Shown here piece by piece: positions 50,337 to 60,027 of a DNA stretch of 64,000 bases (positions within the stretch are counted from its first letter, which is position 1; every line of letters begins with the position of its first letter). Under the pieces are notes generated by a model that saw nothing but the letters and a program-made list of their open reading frames with translations, had not been told where the DNA came from and did no database searches. The translations under genes were made by a program, and so were the position numbers. Origin of the DNA: Bacteroidales bacterium (GTDB lineage: Bacteria > Bacteroidota > Bacteroidia > Bacteroidales > UBA932); contig JAFZOK010000013.1 in the NCBI GenBank assembly GCA_017550655.1, positions 186,001 to 250,000 of the forward strand, in the 5' to 3' direction.

Positions 50337-50373
50337 GGGCTGTCTTTCAGGAGATTATCCGCCACACCCCCGT

Positions 50374-53300
50374 TTATTCATCCAGGGACTTTCCGGTGAA
50401 GATCTTTACGTAGGCATCAGCCCGGGCGCGGATCTGTTCTCCCTTTTCTGTAAGGCCGGCGGTTTTGTAGGTGTCTGCTATCCAAACCAGATAGTAGATA
50501 TTCCGCTGGATGTTGTCCCATGAGAAGATTTCTCCCTTGTAAGGCTTGCTGAACAGGGTGATGTGCTTGTAGGTTTCTTCAACGAAACGGTCTCCGAGAT
50601 CCTGTCCCTTTTCCATTTCTCCACAGGCGAAGTAAATGCCCACAGCATCCAGAACTGCAAGGTCGTTTCCGGAAGAAATCAGGGAAGAGTTCAAAGGGAA
50701 ATTCTCCTGAGGCATAACCTGCTGCATCTTGTCCAGAACGGCTATAGCCTTCTCCGGCTCATCGTTCTGGGCAAGGGCCTTGGCATTCTGGGCCATGATG
50801 TCCCTTACCGGAAGAAGCGCGTTGAAAGTAAGCAGATTCTGGTAATCCATGTTAACCGGAGCGGCCAATGACTCGAAGCGGTAGGTGTTCATTATCCTGT
50901 CGTACATAACGTCAGGATCAACGGCCTGGTCTATGTACTCGCTGCTGAGGCCCGTCTTGTTCTTGATAGGAACGAACTTGAAACCGTAGCCGTCGTACTG
51001 CAGATAGTCCTTGATGCCGATGTTGATGTCACCGCCTCTCTGGAGAACATACAGCGGACGGTCCCACTTGTAGTGGGCAAGATAGTCAAGCATCATCAGC
51101 GATGTCTTGTCTATGCTGGTAACATTGTCCGGAATATTAAGCTGTATGGTATCAGGAACTTTCTCCATATCCTTTGGAGAAACGATTCCGTACTTTTCCA
51201 CATTCTCCTTGTTGACAGGTATCGTGTAATGGCGCCCGACAATGAGGTTATGGTTCTTGCCGTCTCCCATCCTTACGGTAACGGACGGATCCTTGAGAAC
51301 CTTGATAAGGTCTCTGCCGGGAACCACTTCCTTGATGTAGTCCGTAACCGGAACAAAGTCGTTCTTGCCATAGTAGTAATCCTTCTTTTCCAGGGTAAAA
51401 GGAACCGGCTCGCTATCGTACTGCTTGCACTGCATCTGGTCTATGTACCAGTCTGTTCCGAGCAGGGAGGTATTCATTATCCTGACATCTGTCCTCACGC
51501 CCTCAACCTCCTGGATGTACCACAGAGGGAAGGTGTCGTTGTCTCCGTGAGTTACAAGGATGGCATTTTTGTCAAGGCCGATGAGGTAGTTGTAGGCCAG
51601 GTCGTGGCAGGTGTATCTTCCGCTGCGGTCGTGGTCGTCCCAGGTCTGGGAAACCATCTGCACAGGAACCAGCAGGCAGAGAACCGATGCAACTGCTGCG
51701 GCCGGAGCTTTCTTGCCCTTGAAAATCTTCTCAAGCAAATCGCCGAGCCAGAGAACAGCAAAGCCAATCCAGATTGTGAAGGCGTAGAAAGAGCCGGCAT
51801 AGGCGTAGTCCCTCTCTCTTGGCTGGTAAGGCGGCTGGTTGAGGTAGAGCACCACGGCAATTCCCGTGAGGAAGAACAGCAGGAATGTTACCAGAGTGTT
51901 GCGCTTATCGTGACGCAGCTGATACAGAAGTCCGATGATGCCCAGAAGCAGAGGCAGGAAGTAGAAATGGTTCTTTGCCCTGCTGTTTACGATGTAATCC
52001 GGACCTTCTGACTGGTCTCCGATGTGAGCCCTGTCTATGAAGCCGATACCGCTCTCCCAGTTGCCCTTGTAGATATCTCCCGGTACGGTGGCGTGGAGAT
52101 CGTTCTGCCTCCCCACAAAGTTCCAGAAGAAATATCTCCAGTACATGAAGTTCAGCTGGTAGCCAAAGAAGTACTTGAGTTCAGAACCCATATCCGGATT
52201 CTTTCCTCCAGTGTACATTGAATAGAACTTTGCATAAGATCCGTCTGAGCCGTTGGACCACATTCTCGGGAACAGAACCTTATCGCCGTAAACCGGCTGC
52301 GCGGGGCCATCCAGCTTAACGTACTTTCCCTTTGTGTTGTCATAATTGTAATAAGACGGGGTCTTGACGTCTATCAGTTTTGACTTAAACGTAGGGCCGT
52401 ACAGAAGAGGCTGGGAGCCATACTGCTCACGGGACAGATACCTTACCAGCGTGTAAGGGTTGTCTGGCTGATACTCGTTGGTTGGAGTGTTGGCGGAAGA
52501 CCTGATTACCGTAACGGCAAAAAGGGAGTAGCCGATGATGATGGCGAGAGTGCAAAGGAACACGTTGTTCCACAAGGCCTTGCCGGTCTTGTAGGAACGG
52601 TATGCTCCCCAGAAGCACAGTCCTATGATCAGCAGCACGAAGAATGCCGCGCCGCTGTTTTTCGGCAGGTGGAATCCGTTTACGAATATCCTGTCCACAA
52701 AGGCGGACAAGGATGGAAGGTAAGGTATGATTATCCAGTTGATAAGTATCAGGATGAAGCAGGAAACGAAGAACGCCTTCCAGGCTCCCCATTTGGTAAC
52801 CTTGTACTTGCGGTAGTAGTACAGCATTCCTAGAGCCGGAATGGTAAGCAGGTTCAGAAGGTGGATTCCTATGGAAAGGCCCATAATCAAGGCTATGAAC
52901 ACCAGCCAGCGGTTGGCGTATGGTTCGTCCGCATTTTCCTCCCACTTGAGCATTGCCCAGAATACCAGGGCGGTAGCCAGGGAGCTCATTGCGTAAACCT
53001 CGCCCTCCACGGCCGAGAACCAGAACGTGTCTGACCAGCAATAAGCCAGGGCTCCGACTATTCCGCTGCCCAGAATCTTGAGGGCGGTTCCTCCGTCGAT
53101 TCCTTCCGGTGCAGACAGCGCCCCCTTCTTTTCCATAAGGCGGCGGGCAAGGTGGACAATAGTCAGGTAGAGCAGCATAATGGTAAGTGCTGAGCACAGA
53201 GCGCTCATCGCATTTACCAGCATCGCTGCGTGTTCCTTATCGGCGAATATTGTAAAGAAGCGTGCAATTACCTGGAATGTCGGGTTTCCCGGAGGGTGTC

Positions 53301-53451
53301 CAACCTCAAGTTTGTATGATGAAGCTATGAACTCTCCGCAGTCCCAGAAGCTGACAGTCGGCTCTATCGTGGAGAGGTATGTAAACGAGGCTACAGCCAG
53401 AACCGCTACCGCCACGATATTGTTGAGCTTTTTGAATTTCTTTATTTCCAT
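50374..53451 (-). CDS. DUF2723 membrane protein (GT-C-like glycosyltransferase candidate)
   Basis: A 1025-residue protein with ten or more membrane segments in its first half and a soluble C-terminal half with TPR-like helices near the end. The N-terminal WDCGEFIASSYKLEVGHPPG (residues 36-55) is the conserved block of DUF2723, which has the acidic and His residues expected in a GT-C type active site. The family is common in Bacteroidota and is suspected to glycosylate exported proteins; the donor is unknown. A TACCTTTG box on the minus strand lies at 53483-53490. Confidence 0.85.
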   Translation of the reverse strand: MEIKKFKKLNNIVAVAVLAVASFTYLSTIEPTVSFWDCGEFIASSYKLEVGHPPGNPTFQVIARFFTIFADKEHAAMLVNAMSALCSALTIMLLYLTIVHLARRLMEKKGALSAPEGIDGGTALKILGSGIVGALAYCWSDTFWFSAVEGEVYAMSSLATALVFWAMLKWEENADEPYANRWLVFIALIMGLSIGIHLLNLLTIPALGMLYYYRKYKVTKWGAWKAFFVSCFILILINWIIIPYLPSLSAFVDRIFVNGFHLPKNSGAAFFVLLIIGLCFWGAYRSYKTGKALWNNVFLCTLAIIIGYSLFAVTVIRSSANTPTNEYQPDNPYTLVRYLSREQYGSQPLLYGPTFKSKLIDVKTPSYYNYDNTKGKYVKLDGPAQPVYGDKVLFPRMWSNGSDGSYAKFYSMYTGGKNPDMGSELKYFFGYQLNFMYWRYFFWNFVGRQNDLHATVPGDIYKGNWESGIGFIDRAHIGDQSEGPDYIVNSRAKNHFYFLPLLLGIIGLLYQLRHDKRNTLVTFLLFFLTGIAVVLYLNQPPYQPRERDYAYAGSFYAFTIWIGFAVLWLGDLLEKIFKGKKAPAAAVASVLCLLVPVQMVSQTWDDHDRSGRYTCHDLAYNYLIGLDKNAILVTHGDNDTFPLWYIQEVEGVRTDVRIMNTSLLGTDWYIDQMQCKQYDSEPVPFTLEKKDYYYGKNDFVPVTDYIKEVVPGRDLIKVLKDPSVTVRMGDGKNHNLIVGRHYTIPVNKENVEKYGIVSPKDMEKVPDTIQLNIPDNVTSIDKTSLMMLDYLAHYKWDRPLYVLQRGGDINIGIKDYLQYDGYGFKFVPIKNKTGLSSEYIDQAVDPDVMYDRIMNTYRFESLAAPVNMDYQNLLTFNALLPVRDIMAQNAKALAQNDEPEKAIAVLDKMQQVMPQENFPLNSSLISSGNDLAVLDAVGIYFACGEMEKGQDLGDRFVEETYKHITLFSKPYKGEIFSWDNIQRNIYYLVWIADTYKTAGLTEKGEQIRARADAYVKIFTGKSLDE

Positions 53452-53482
53452 CTGTATGGTTTGTTTCTTTCCGTGTATCGGG

Positions 53483-53511
53483 CAAAGGTAATAATAATTG
53501 CACTATCTTTA
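53483..53511. promoter_or_regulatory. Divergent -7 boxes for the DUF2723 and SUI1 genes
   Basis: Minus-strand TACCTTTG (53483-53490) and plus-strand TATCTTTA (53504-53511). Confidence 0.5.
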
Positions 53512-53530
53512 CCGCCCCAAAGTTTAAGTT

Positions 53531-53878
53531 ATGGCTAAGAACGACTGGAAAAAGAGAGACGGAGTTGTCTTTTCCACCAATCCCGATTTCAAATATGATT
53601 CCACGGAATCCGAAGACGAGATCCAGACCCTGCCGCCCGAGAAGCAGAAACTGATTGTCTGCATAGACCGCAGCGGAAGGGCCGGAAAGCAGGTTACTCT
53701 GGTGAAGGGTTTCATCGGCGATGACGATGACCTGTCCGCCCTTGGCAAAAAGCTCAAGACCAAGTGCGGAGTCGGAGGAAGCGTAAAGGACGGGGAAATC
53801 ATCATCCAGGGAGATTTCAGGGACAAGGTCGTGGAGCTTCTGACAAAAGACGGATACAAGGCAAAGAGAGGAAACTAG
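53531..53878 (+). CDS. SUI1/YciH-family translation factor
   Basis: A 115-residue SUI1-domain protein related to eukaryotic eIF1 and E. coli YciH. The domain spans about residues 38-112: LIVCIDRSGRAGKQVTLVKG, then KKLKTKCGVGGSVKDGEI, then IQGDFRDKVVELL. Likely improves start-codon or tRNA selection on the 30S subunit. It is the first gene of a tightly packed run to rnpA-yidD (gap of three bases to the next gene). Confidence 0.92.
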   Translation: MAKNDWKKRDGVVFSTNPDFKYDSTESEDEIQTLPPEKQKLIVCIDRSGRAGKQVTLVKGFIGDDDDLSALGKKLKTKCGVGGSVKDGEIIIQGDFRDKVVELLTKDGYKAKRGN

Positions 53879-53881
53879 CCT

Positions 53882-54433
53882 ATGGTGGACAGGTACGCCG
53901 ATATGGCCATCGTGATTGTTCTGGTGGTGTTCTTCCTTGTCGCCACGGAGAGAATCCTTGAGGGACTGTTCCGGTCCTTCCATTCTTTCTTTTTCCTCAA
54001 GCGGCAGGAAGAGGTGGACGATGAACTTACACTGAGTTCTTCGAGAAATATCACGGCCATGTTCATTTACCCGGCAGCCCTGTTTGCAGTATCGCCGAGC
54101 CCTAAAATATTTGCCTTCCTCCTGATTGGAAGCATAGCGTATCTTGCGGTGAAATACGGCTTTATGGCCATACTGGATTATGTCAACCGCACCAGTGCCT
54201 TCAAGTTTATAGGCAGAATGGGCATAAACTACCTTATATCAGCCTCCGCGATGCTATTTTTGGCGCGTATAAACATTTGGTTCTCAGCATTGTGCATTAT
54301 ACCCGCCATTATGTATCTCATAATGGAAGCCAAGGTGATTTTCAAAAACAATTTTTCTGTTTTTTTCTACATTTTGTACCTTTGCACCCTCGAACTGCTA
54401 CCGGCAGTTCTGCTGTTAAGATTATTTGTGTAA
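53882..54433 (+). CDS. DUF4271 membrane protein
   Basis: A 183-residue protein with five or so membrane helices and a conserved RNITAMFIYP segment; DUF4271 members lie before hemD in many Bacteroidota, as here. Function unknown. Its stop (TAA) shares one base with the start of hemD, so translation is coupled. Confidence 0.85.
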   Translation: MVDRYADMAIVIVLVVFFLVATERILEGLFRSFHSFFFLKRQEEVDDELTLSSSRNITAMFIYPAALFAVSPSPKIFAFLLIGSIAYLAVKYGFMAILDYVNRTSAFKFIGRMGINYLISASAMLFLARINIWFSALCIIPAIMYLIMEAKVIFKNNFSVFFYILYLCTLELLPAVLLLRLFV

Positions 54434-55458
54434 TGAAGATAAGCAAGATACTCATAGCGCAGCCTGGCGTGGCCAGTGCAAACCCGCACTATGCAAATCT
54501 GATAAAGAAATACGGCGTGAGCATCGAGTTTCACCCGTTCTTCAGCATGGTTCCTCTGACTCTCAGGGAGTTCAGGGCACAGAAAGTGAACATTCCGGAT
54601 TACACCGCCATAGTGTTCACCTCCAAGGGAACCATAGACGCGTTCTTCCAGCTTTGTGCCGAGCAGAGGATCAAGATTCCTGATTCACAGAAATATTTCT
54701 GCACATCCGAGAGCCTCTCCTACTATCTGCAGAAGCACATCATCTACCGCAAGAGGAAGATTTTCTTCGGCGACGGAACATTCGCTTCTGTGGTAAAGCT
54801 CGCAAAGGCGGACAAGCACAAGAACGAGAAGATTCTCATTGCATCTCCGGACCACATCTACCCTGAGTGGATCCAGATGTTCAAGGAAGCAAACCTGAAA
54901 TTCGCACCTGCAGTTGTGGCCAAGTTCGTGGACAACGACCTTAAAGGACTCAAGCTGGAGGACTATCAGATCATCGCCTTCTACAACGCTCTGGACATCA
55001 CTTCCCTGAAGAACAACTTCCCGGGCTTCAAGCAGAACGGCACCAAGTTCATCGCCTTTGGAGCAGGCATACGCAAGGCCATGACAGAGGCCGGCATGAC
55101 CTACGCCATCGGAGGCCCAACTCCGGAGTTCCCTTCTTTGGCAAACGCCCTGGAGCAGCTGATCGTAAACCCGGACTTCAAGCAGACAAACCTTCCTGAG
55201 GAACCTAAGAAGGAAACCAAGAAAGCTCCGGCCAAGAAGCCTGCAGTAAAGAAAGCAGCACCAGCAAAAAAGGCTGAGGCAAAGACTCCGGCAAAGAAGG
55301 CAGAAACCAAGACCGCAGAGAAGAAGGCTCCTGCCAAGAAAGCCGAGGCAAAAGCTCCTGCCAAGAAGGCCGTGGCTAAGGCTCCCGCAAAGAAGGCCGC
55401 TCCGGCTAAAAAGACCGCAACCAAGAAACCTGCAGCCAAGACCGCAGGCAAGAAATAA
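54433..55458 (+). CDS. hemD: Uroporphyrinogen-III synthase with Lys/Ala-rich C-terminal tail
   Basis: The ATG at 54433 overlaps the previous stop by one base (taATG); the frame opens earlier, but within the DUF4271 gene. The 341-residue protein has a HemD fold ([21 protein letters not shown] near residues 6-26, [12 protein letters not shown] near 66-77, [16 protein letters not shown] near 235-250), which closes the tetrapyrrole ring of haem synthesis. The last 80 residues are Lys/Ala/Pro repeats ([17 protein letters not shown] …) resembling histone H1-like tails, absent from usual HemD. A similar tail is at the N-terminus of the rocD protein. Confidence 0.85.
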   Translation: MKISKILIAQPGVASANPHYANLIKKYGVSIEFHPFFSMVPLTLREFRAQKVNIPDYTAIVFTSKGTIDAFFQLCAEQRIKIPDSQKYFCTSESLSYYLQKHIIYRKRKIFFGDGTFASVVKLAKADKHKNEKILIASPDHIYPEWIQMFKEANLKFAPAVVAKFVDNDLKGLKLEDYQIIAFYNALDITSLKNNFPGFKQNGTKFIAFGAGIRKAMTEAGMTYAIGGPTPEFPSLANALEQLIVNPDFKQTNLPEEPKKETKKAPAKKPAVKKAAPAKKAEAKTPAKKAETKTAEKKAPAKKAEAKAPAKKAVAKAPAKKAAPAKKTATKKPAAKTAGKK

Positions 55459-56138
55459 TGCCAGACACCGCTCCCAAGACGTTCAAGAAAAACGAGAGGC
55501 TTAAGTCAAGGAAAGCAGTCCTGAGACTTATGTCCAGGGGAAGGCGTGTGGAAGCGTCTCCGATTCTGGCAAAGTATTCCTTCAATCCCGGGGAGCAGGA
55601 TCCGGCAAACAAGATAATGGTTGTGGCTCCAAAGAAGCTCTTCAAGAAAGCCGTTGACCGCAACCTTCTCAAACGCAGAATCAGGGAGGCTTACCGCCTG
55701 AACAAGCAGATTCTTCCGCCTTGTGCGGCACACATAAGTTTCACCTACACGGATAAGGAAAAACTTCCGTTTGCCAGGATCCAGGAATCCGTAGTAACCA
55801 TACTCAAAACCATCGCGGAGAACAAGCCTGAGGGCAATAATGTTCCTGAAAACAAGGAGTCTGCTCCGGAAGAAGAGCCTGCTTCAGAAAAATCCAGGTG
55901 CGGTTTCTGGAGAGTTGTCAGGAAAATCCTGATTTTCCCTTTCGTGATTCTGATCAAGTTTTACCAAGTCTGCATTTCTCCGCTTAAGCCCGCCACCTGC
56001 CGCTTTACCCCTACCTGTTCCCAGTATGCCATTGAGGCATTCAGAAAACACGGAGTGTTCAAGGGATTCTACCTTGCGGCAAGGCGCATACTGAGATGCC
56101 ACCCATGGGGCGGCCACGGTTATGATCCCGTTCCGTAA
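55458..56138 (+). CDS. rnpA-yidD: Fused RNase P protein component and YidD
   Basis: A single 226-residue frame, starting one base into the previous stop (taATG). Residues 1-115 are Rnp[16 protein letters not shown], then the RNR-like [19 protein letters not shown]. Residues 116-150 are an acidic linker ([18 protein letters not shown]). Residues 155-226 are the YidD domain: [34 protein letters not shown] and [11 protein letters not shown]. The two genes are usually adjacent or overlapping neighbours (rpmH-rnpA-yidD). One protein would couple tRNA maturation to membrane-protein insertion. No frameshift or internal stop is visible. Confidence 0.9.
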   Translation: MPDTAPKTFKKNERLKSRKAVLRLMSRGRRVEASPILAKYSFNPGEQDPANKIMVVAPKKLFKKAVDRNLLKRRIREAYRLNKQILPPCAAHISFTYTDKEKLPFARIQESVVTILKTIAENKPEGNNVPENKESAPEEEPASEKSRCGFWRVVRKILIFPFVILIKFYQVCISPLKPATCRFTPTCSQYAIEAFRKHGVFKGFYLAARRILRCHPWGGHGYDPVP

Positions 56139-56143
56139 AAATT

Positions 56144-57925
56144 CTAGAAATCAGAGCCGTAGAAGCGGCGGTAGATAGGTTCGCGGATATCGAACTCCCT
56201 GGATAGAGAATCCAGGTCATCCGTAGGAATATCCTCAAGTGCCAGCATAATCAGTCCGTCCACACAATAGTTGAAATCCGGATCCACGTTGTAGTCGATG
56301 ATCTTGGACCCCATCTTTATGTATTTCTTCAGGAGCGGTGGCAGACGGTACTGTCCGCCGCTGATTCTCAAAAGATAACGGTCAAACGCTTCCAGGTTGT
56401 TTGTCCTGCCGAAGAGGAGAGCGTCCGGATCCACCCTTCCGAAATCAGGAGAGAACGGAGTCTTCGGGCTTGTCATTCCGTTATAATCCGGATTGCTGTG
56501 GTTCTGCCTCAGATAATGAATCATTATGCTGCGGTAAAGCATAGGATACCAGGAACTTATACTAACAGGACCTATGAGGTACTTGTATTCCGGATATTTC
56601 ATCAGCGTATAGAAAAGACCCTTGAGCAAAAGCATGAGGGCCAGCGTGTCCTTCTGGTGGCTGACACACACGAAGCTGCGGCCGAGCTCCACGCATTTTT
56701 CCAGAGTCGGAGCGAATTTGTCGGAATAGCGGAAGAGGGTGTCTGCATAGAATCCGTGGATTCCTTTATCACGGAGAATATCCGCTCCCAAGCCAAGCCT
56801 GTACGCCCCTACAAGATCCTTGGTTACGTTGTCCCATAGAACCAGGTGCTTGTAGTAGACATCATACGGGTCCGTATCCGCAGAAGTGTTGGTGCCTTCC
56901 CCTACAGCGCGGAAAGCTTCCTCCCTCCTTACGGCAATCTCGCGCATCATGTTCGGTATGCGGTTGTAGTCGAACAGGTAGCAGGAAAGTGTGCCCACGT
57001 CAAACATGTGGGCGTCCTTGTTTTCTTCCAGTTCCTTGAGGAGAACCTCAGTCGGAACAAATTCTCCAAGCCTGTTGGTGTAAACGCTCTCGTCCTTCTC
57101 TTCGGTATCAGCCTCAAGAACGTACGAACGGCTTCTGAGGAACTTTGCAACCAGTCTGTCTTCCGGGAATTTATCCAGTTCTGCGTGCTGTATCAGGGAA
57201 CCGATCCTTACCTTTATTTCCTTTCCCTTCTTGTCGAACATCTCTCCGGTAAACCGGAGATCGCTGAGCTTGTTGCTGATTCTGCTAAGCCACTGGAAAT
57301 ATTTTGAGTTATTGCCGTGGAAATATATCGGCATAACAGGGCACTTGCTCCTTCTAATCTGGCGGCAGATGTATGTAATCCACTCTGCATCAGCCACAAC
57401 CTTTCCCCTGGTGTTCCAGGAAGAAACTTCTCCCGCAGGGAAAATCAGCAGCGCTCCGCCTTTCTGGAGATGCTCCTCAGCCTGTCTCAATCCGGAGATT
57501 GTGGGGGCCGTGAATTTTCCGAATCCGTATGTGGTGTTTACCGGAATGAAGTAATCCGCAACGTTAGGAATCTTGGAAAGAATGAAGTTCGTAAGGATTT
57601 TTATGTCCGGACGGATCTTTCCCAGAATGCTCAGGGCAGCCATTCCGTCCAGGCCCCCGAAAGGATGGTTTGCGGTCAGGACAACCCCTCCCTCCTTAGG
57701 AAGGGATTCCAGGGCAGATGTGTTAACATCAAGCGTAATCTCCAGGTTTTCAAGCAATTTGTCTGCAAACTCAACGCCCTGGTAATCTGCAAGACGGGTG
57801 TAAAGCTCGTTGAGCTTGTCCAGTCCGGCTATCTTCATACCCATAGCCGCGACCAGCTTTCCGGGAAGACCCGGAATGTTCAGAGACTTCTTAAGCTCGT
57901 TTTTATTGATTACTTTTGCACACAT
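56144..57925 (-). CDS. Two-domain acyltransferase: PlsC-like and GNAT-like (lipoamino-acid synthase type)
   Basis: A 593-residue protein. The first 270 residues hold a PlsC-type O-acyltransferase: NHPFGGLDGMA near 89 (the HxxxxD motif), FPAGEVSSW near 162. The second half, about 300-560, has the hemolysin-like N-acyltransferase (GNAT) pattern, with ELGRSFVC near 410 and YLIGPVSIS near 448. In Bacteroidota such pairs make N-acyl-glycine or ornithine lipids (GlsB/GlsA-like, or OlsF when fused). Here both are in one chain, so one protein would carry out both acylations. Head group is not readable. Divergent from uvrC. Confidence 0.8.
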   Translation of the reverse strand: MCAKVINKNELKKSLNIPGLPGKLVAAMGMKIAGLDKLNELYTRLADYQGVEFADKLLENLEITLDVNTSALESLPKEGGVVLTANHPFGGLDGMAALSILGKIRPDIKILTNFILSKIPNVADYFIPVNTTYGFGKFTAPTISGLRQAEEHLQKGGALLIFPAGEVSSWNTRGKVVADAEWITYICRQIRRSKCPVMPIYFHGNNSKYFQWLSRISNKLSDLRFTGEMFDKKGKEIKVRIGSLIQHAELDKFPEDRLVAKFLRSRSYVLEADTEEKDESVYTNRLGEFVPTEVLLKELEENKDAHMFDVGTLSCYLFDYNRIPNMMREIAVRREEAFRAVGEGTNTSADTDPYDVYYKHLVLWDNVTKDLVGAYRLGLGADILRDKGIHGFYADTLFRYSDKFAPTLEKCVELGRSFVCVSHQKDTLALMLLLKGLFYTLMKYPEYKYLIGPVSISSWYPMLYRSIMIHYLRQNHSNPDYNGMTSPKTPFSPDFGRVDPDALLFGRTNNLEAFDRYLLRISGGQYRLPPLLKKYIKMGSKIIDYNVDPDFNYCVDGLIMLALEDIPTDDLDSLSREFDIREPIYRRFYGSDF

Positions 57926-57958
57926 CGTCTTGAAATATGCCTATCAAAGACAAAGATA
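57911..57958. promoter_or_regulatory. Divergent -7 boxes for uvrC and the lipid synthase
   Basis: Plus-strand TACTTTTG (57911-57918) for uvrC and minus-strand TATCTTTG (57951-57958, within uvrC) for the gene to the left. The two promoters overlap the opposite coding regions. Confidence 0.45.
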
Positions 57959-59814
57959 AGATAAAAAAGGAGATAATATCCATCCTCCCCCAGCAACCCG
58001 GCGTTTACAGGTTTCTGGACAAGGACGGAAAGATTATCTATGTGGGCAAGGCCAAGAATCTCAAGAAAAGAGTCAGCTCGTACTTTGTCTCCGAAAGCAG
58101 GCTTAACGCCAAAACCAGAGTCCTGGTCGAGAAGATCGCCGATGTAAAATATACCGTGGTGGAAAACGAGCAGGATGCTTTCCTTCTGGAAAACAACCTT
58201 ATCAAGGAAAACCAGCCGCGCTACAACATCCTGCTGAAAGACAGCAAGACCTATCCGTGGATTTGCATAAAGAAGGAGCCTTTCCCGAGGGTCTTCATCA
58301 CCAGAACCCTTGAACGGGACGGATCTCTCTATTTCGGCCCTTACAGCTCGGCGATGTATGCCAAGGACCTCGTGGACATGTTCCACTCGATGTTCAGGCT
58401 GAGGACCTGCTCCCTGAAACTCAATGCGGAAGACATTGCCAAGGGCAAGTTCAAGGAATGCCTCAACTCCCACATAAACAAATGCGACGCCCCGTGCATA
58501 GGCAAAATCACGGAAGAGGCCTACTCGGAAAACATCGAGGCCGTAAAGAACATCCTCAAGGGCAACGCATCGCAGATGATAAGGCTTTTCAGGGAAAAGA
58601 TGACCGAGGCCGCTTCAAAGATGGAGTTTGAGCTTGCGCAGGTTTACAAGGAGAGGATGCAGACTCTGTCCTCCCACTATAACAAGTCCCTTATCGTGCA
58701 GCCGGACCTGACCAATCTGGATGTGTTCTCCATCGTCTTTACGGACAGCATCGGCAAGGCCACGGAAAAGGGCTCCGCCTTCGGAAACTTCTTCCGCGTC
58801 ACCAACGGCTGCATCACCAGAGTCCTGAATCTGGAGCTCAAAACCCAGGGAGACCTCTCCATAGAAGAAGACTCTCCAGAAGGAAGGCAGGCCGTTCTCA
58901 CCCAATTTATGCTGAGTGTTTACAATATCCTCAGCGATGCCCAGGAAAAGCCTAACCCTGAAATCCTGGTTCCTTTCCTCCCGACAGAAGGCATACTTTC
59001 CAAAGACCACAGCATCCACGTTCCGCTGAGGGGTGACAAGCTTTCCCTCCTGGAACTATCCACCAAGAATGCCAAGGAGTTCATGCTCCAGGCCCTCAAG
59101 CAGGAAGCCCTGAAGAACCCGGAGGAAAAGAAAAACATCGGGGTGGAAATGCTAAAGCGTGATCTCCATCTGGACAAATACCCTGTCCACATCGAGTGCT
59201 TCGACAATTCCAACATCCAGGGAACAAACCCTGTGGCTTCCTGCGTGGTATTCCGCGACGGCAAGCCTTCCAAGAAAGACTACCGCAAGTTCAACATCAA
59301 GACCGTTCTCGGAGCCAACGACTTTGCATCCATGTACGAGGTGGTCTATCGCCGATATTCCAGAATGCTCGAGGAAAACAGGGAAGACCTTCCTCAGCTG
59401 GTGGTTGTTGACGGCGGACGAGGCCAGCTGGACTTTGCATACAATGCCCTGAAAGACCTGAAACTTGAAGCCACCATCCCAATCATCGGCATCGCCAAGC
59501 GTCTTGAGGAACTCATTAAACCCGGAGATCCCAACCCTTTGTTCCTGGACAAGAACTCCCCGTCCCTGAAGCTCATAATGCAGTTAAGGGACGAGGCTCA
59601 CCGCTTCGGCATCACTTTCCACCGCAGCCTCAGGACAAAAAAGCAGGCTGTCTCAGCCCTGACGGAGATCAAAGGCATCGGCCCTGCCACCCAGCAGAAG
59701 CTTCTGCAGCATTTCAAGAGCGTGGCAAGGATCAGAAAAGCCACCGAAGAAGAGCTTGCAGCCGTTGTCGGCAAATCCGCCGCAAAAAAGGTGGCCGGTC
59801 ATTTTTTGTCGTAA
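57937..59814 (+). CDS. uvrC: Excinuclease ABC subunit C
   Basis: A 625-residue UvrC. The GIY-YIG nuclease domain is at the N-terminus (GVYRFLDKDGKIIYVGKAKNL, about 21-41), followed by the Cys-rich region (CLNSHINKCDAPCIG near 180), UvrB-binding UVR motif (about 205-240), RNase H-like domain with HIECFDNSN and VVDGGRGQL near 415-490 and a C-terminal helix-hairpin-helix pair. It makes both incisions in nucleotide excision repair. Length and all parts are normal. Confidence 0.97.
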   Translation: MPIKDKDKIKKEIISILPQQPGVYRFLDKDGKIIYVGKAKNLKKRVSSYFVSESRLNAKTRVLVEKIADVKYTVVENEQDAFLLENNLIKENQPRYNILLKDSKTYPWICIKKEPFPRVFITRTLERDGSLYFGPYSSAMYAKDLVDMFHSMFRLRTCSLKLNAEDIAKGKFKECLNSHINKCDAPCIGKITEEAYSENIEAVKNILKGNASQMIRLFREKMTEAASKMEFELAQVYKERMQTLSSHYNKSLIVQPDLTNLDVFSIVFTDSIGKATEKGSAFGNFFRVTNGCITRVLNLELKTQGDLSIEEDSPEGRQAVLTQFMLSVYNILSDAQEKPNPEILVPFLPTEGILSKDHSIHVPLRGDKLSLLELSTKNAKEFMLQALKQEALKNPEEKKNIGVEMLKRDLHLDKYPVHIECFDNSNIQGTNPVASCVVFRDGKPSKKDYRKFNIKTVLGANDFASMYEVVYRRYSRMLEENREDLPQLVVVDGGRGQLDFAYNALKDLKLEATIPIIGIAKRLEELIKPGDPNPLFLDKNSPSLKLIMQLRDEAHRFGITFHRSLRTKKQAVSALTEIKGIGPATQQKLLQHFKSVARIRKATEEELAAVVGKSAAKKVAGHFLS

Positions 59815-59831
59815 AAGCGTGAAAAATACAT

Positions 59832-59839
59832 TAACTTTG
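59832..59839 (+). promoter_or_regulatory. -7 box before the 49-residue peptide gene
   Basis: TAACTTTG, 22 bases before the ATG at 59862, so the promoter serves peptide and lipoprotein together. Confidence 0.5.
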
Positions 59840-59861
59840 GGAAAATCGTAAATCAGGCGAT

Positions 59862-60011
59862 ATGAAAACGATCGGTAAACAGTTTTATCAAATGCCCCTT
59901 GTAAGGGTTTACGAAGTGGTGCAACAAGGGGTTCTCTGCCAAAATAGCGGAGACACGGAAGGTTTCCATGATGTAGAAGAAGAGTATGATGACGATGATT
60001 TCGAACCTTAA
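59862..60011 (+). CDS. 49-residue peptide upstream of a fimbrillin-like lipoprotein
   Basis: MKTIGKQFYQMPLVRVYEVV start, then QQGVLCQNS and a very acidic end (EEEYDDDDFEP). It matches the peptides at 7151 and 36094 (M-x-T, Tyr, Pro, basic-Val, then Val/Ile-rich, acidic end). It lies 16 bases before the lipoprotein gene at 60028. Function unknown. Confidence 0.65.
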   Translation: MKTIGKQFYQMPLVRVYEVVQQGVLCQNSGDTEGFHDVEEEYDDDDFEP

Positions 60012-60027
60012 TCGCAGAGGAACAGTT

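Noticed and set aside
59986-60027. Earlier start of the FISUMP lipoprotein (59986)
   Set aside because: It overlaps the peptide gene, and the lipoprotein signal begins at 60028.
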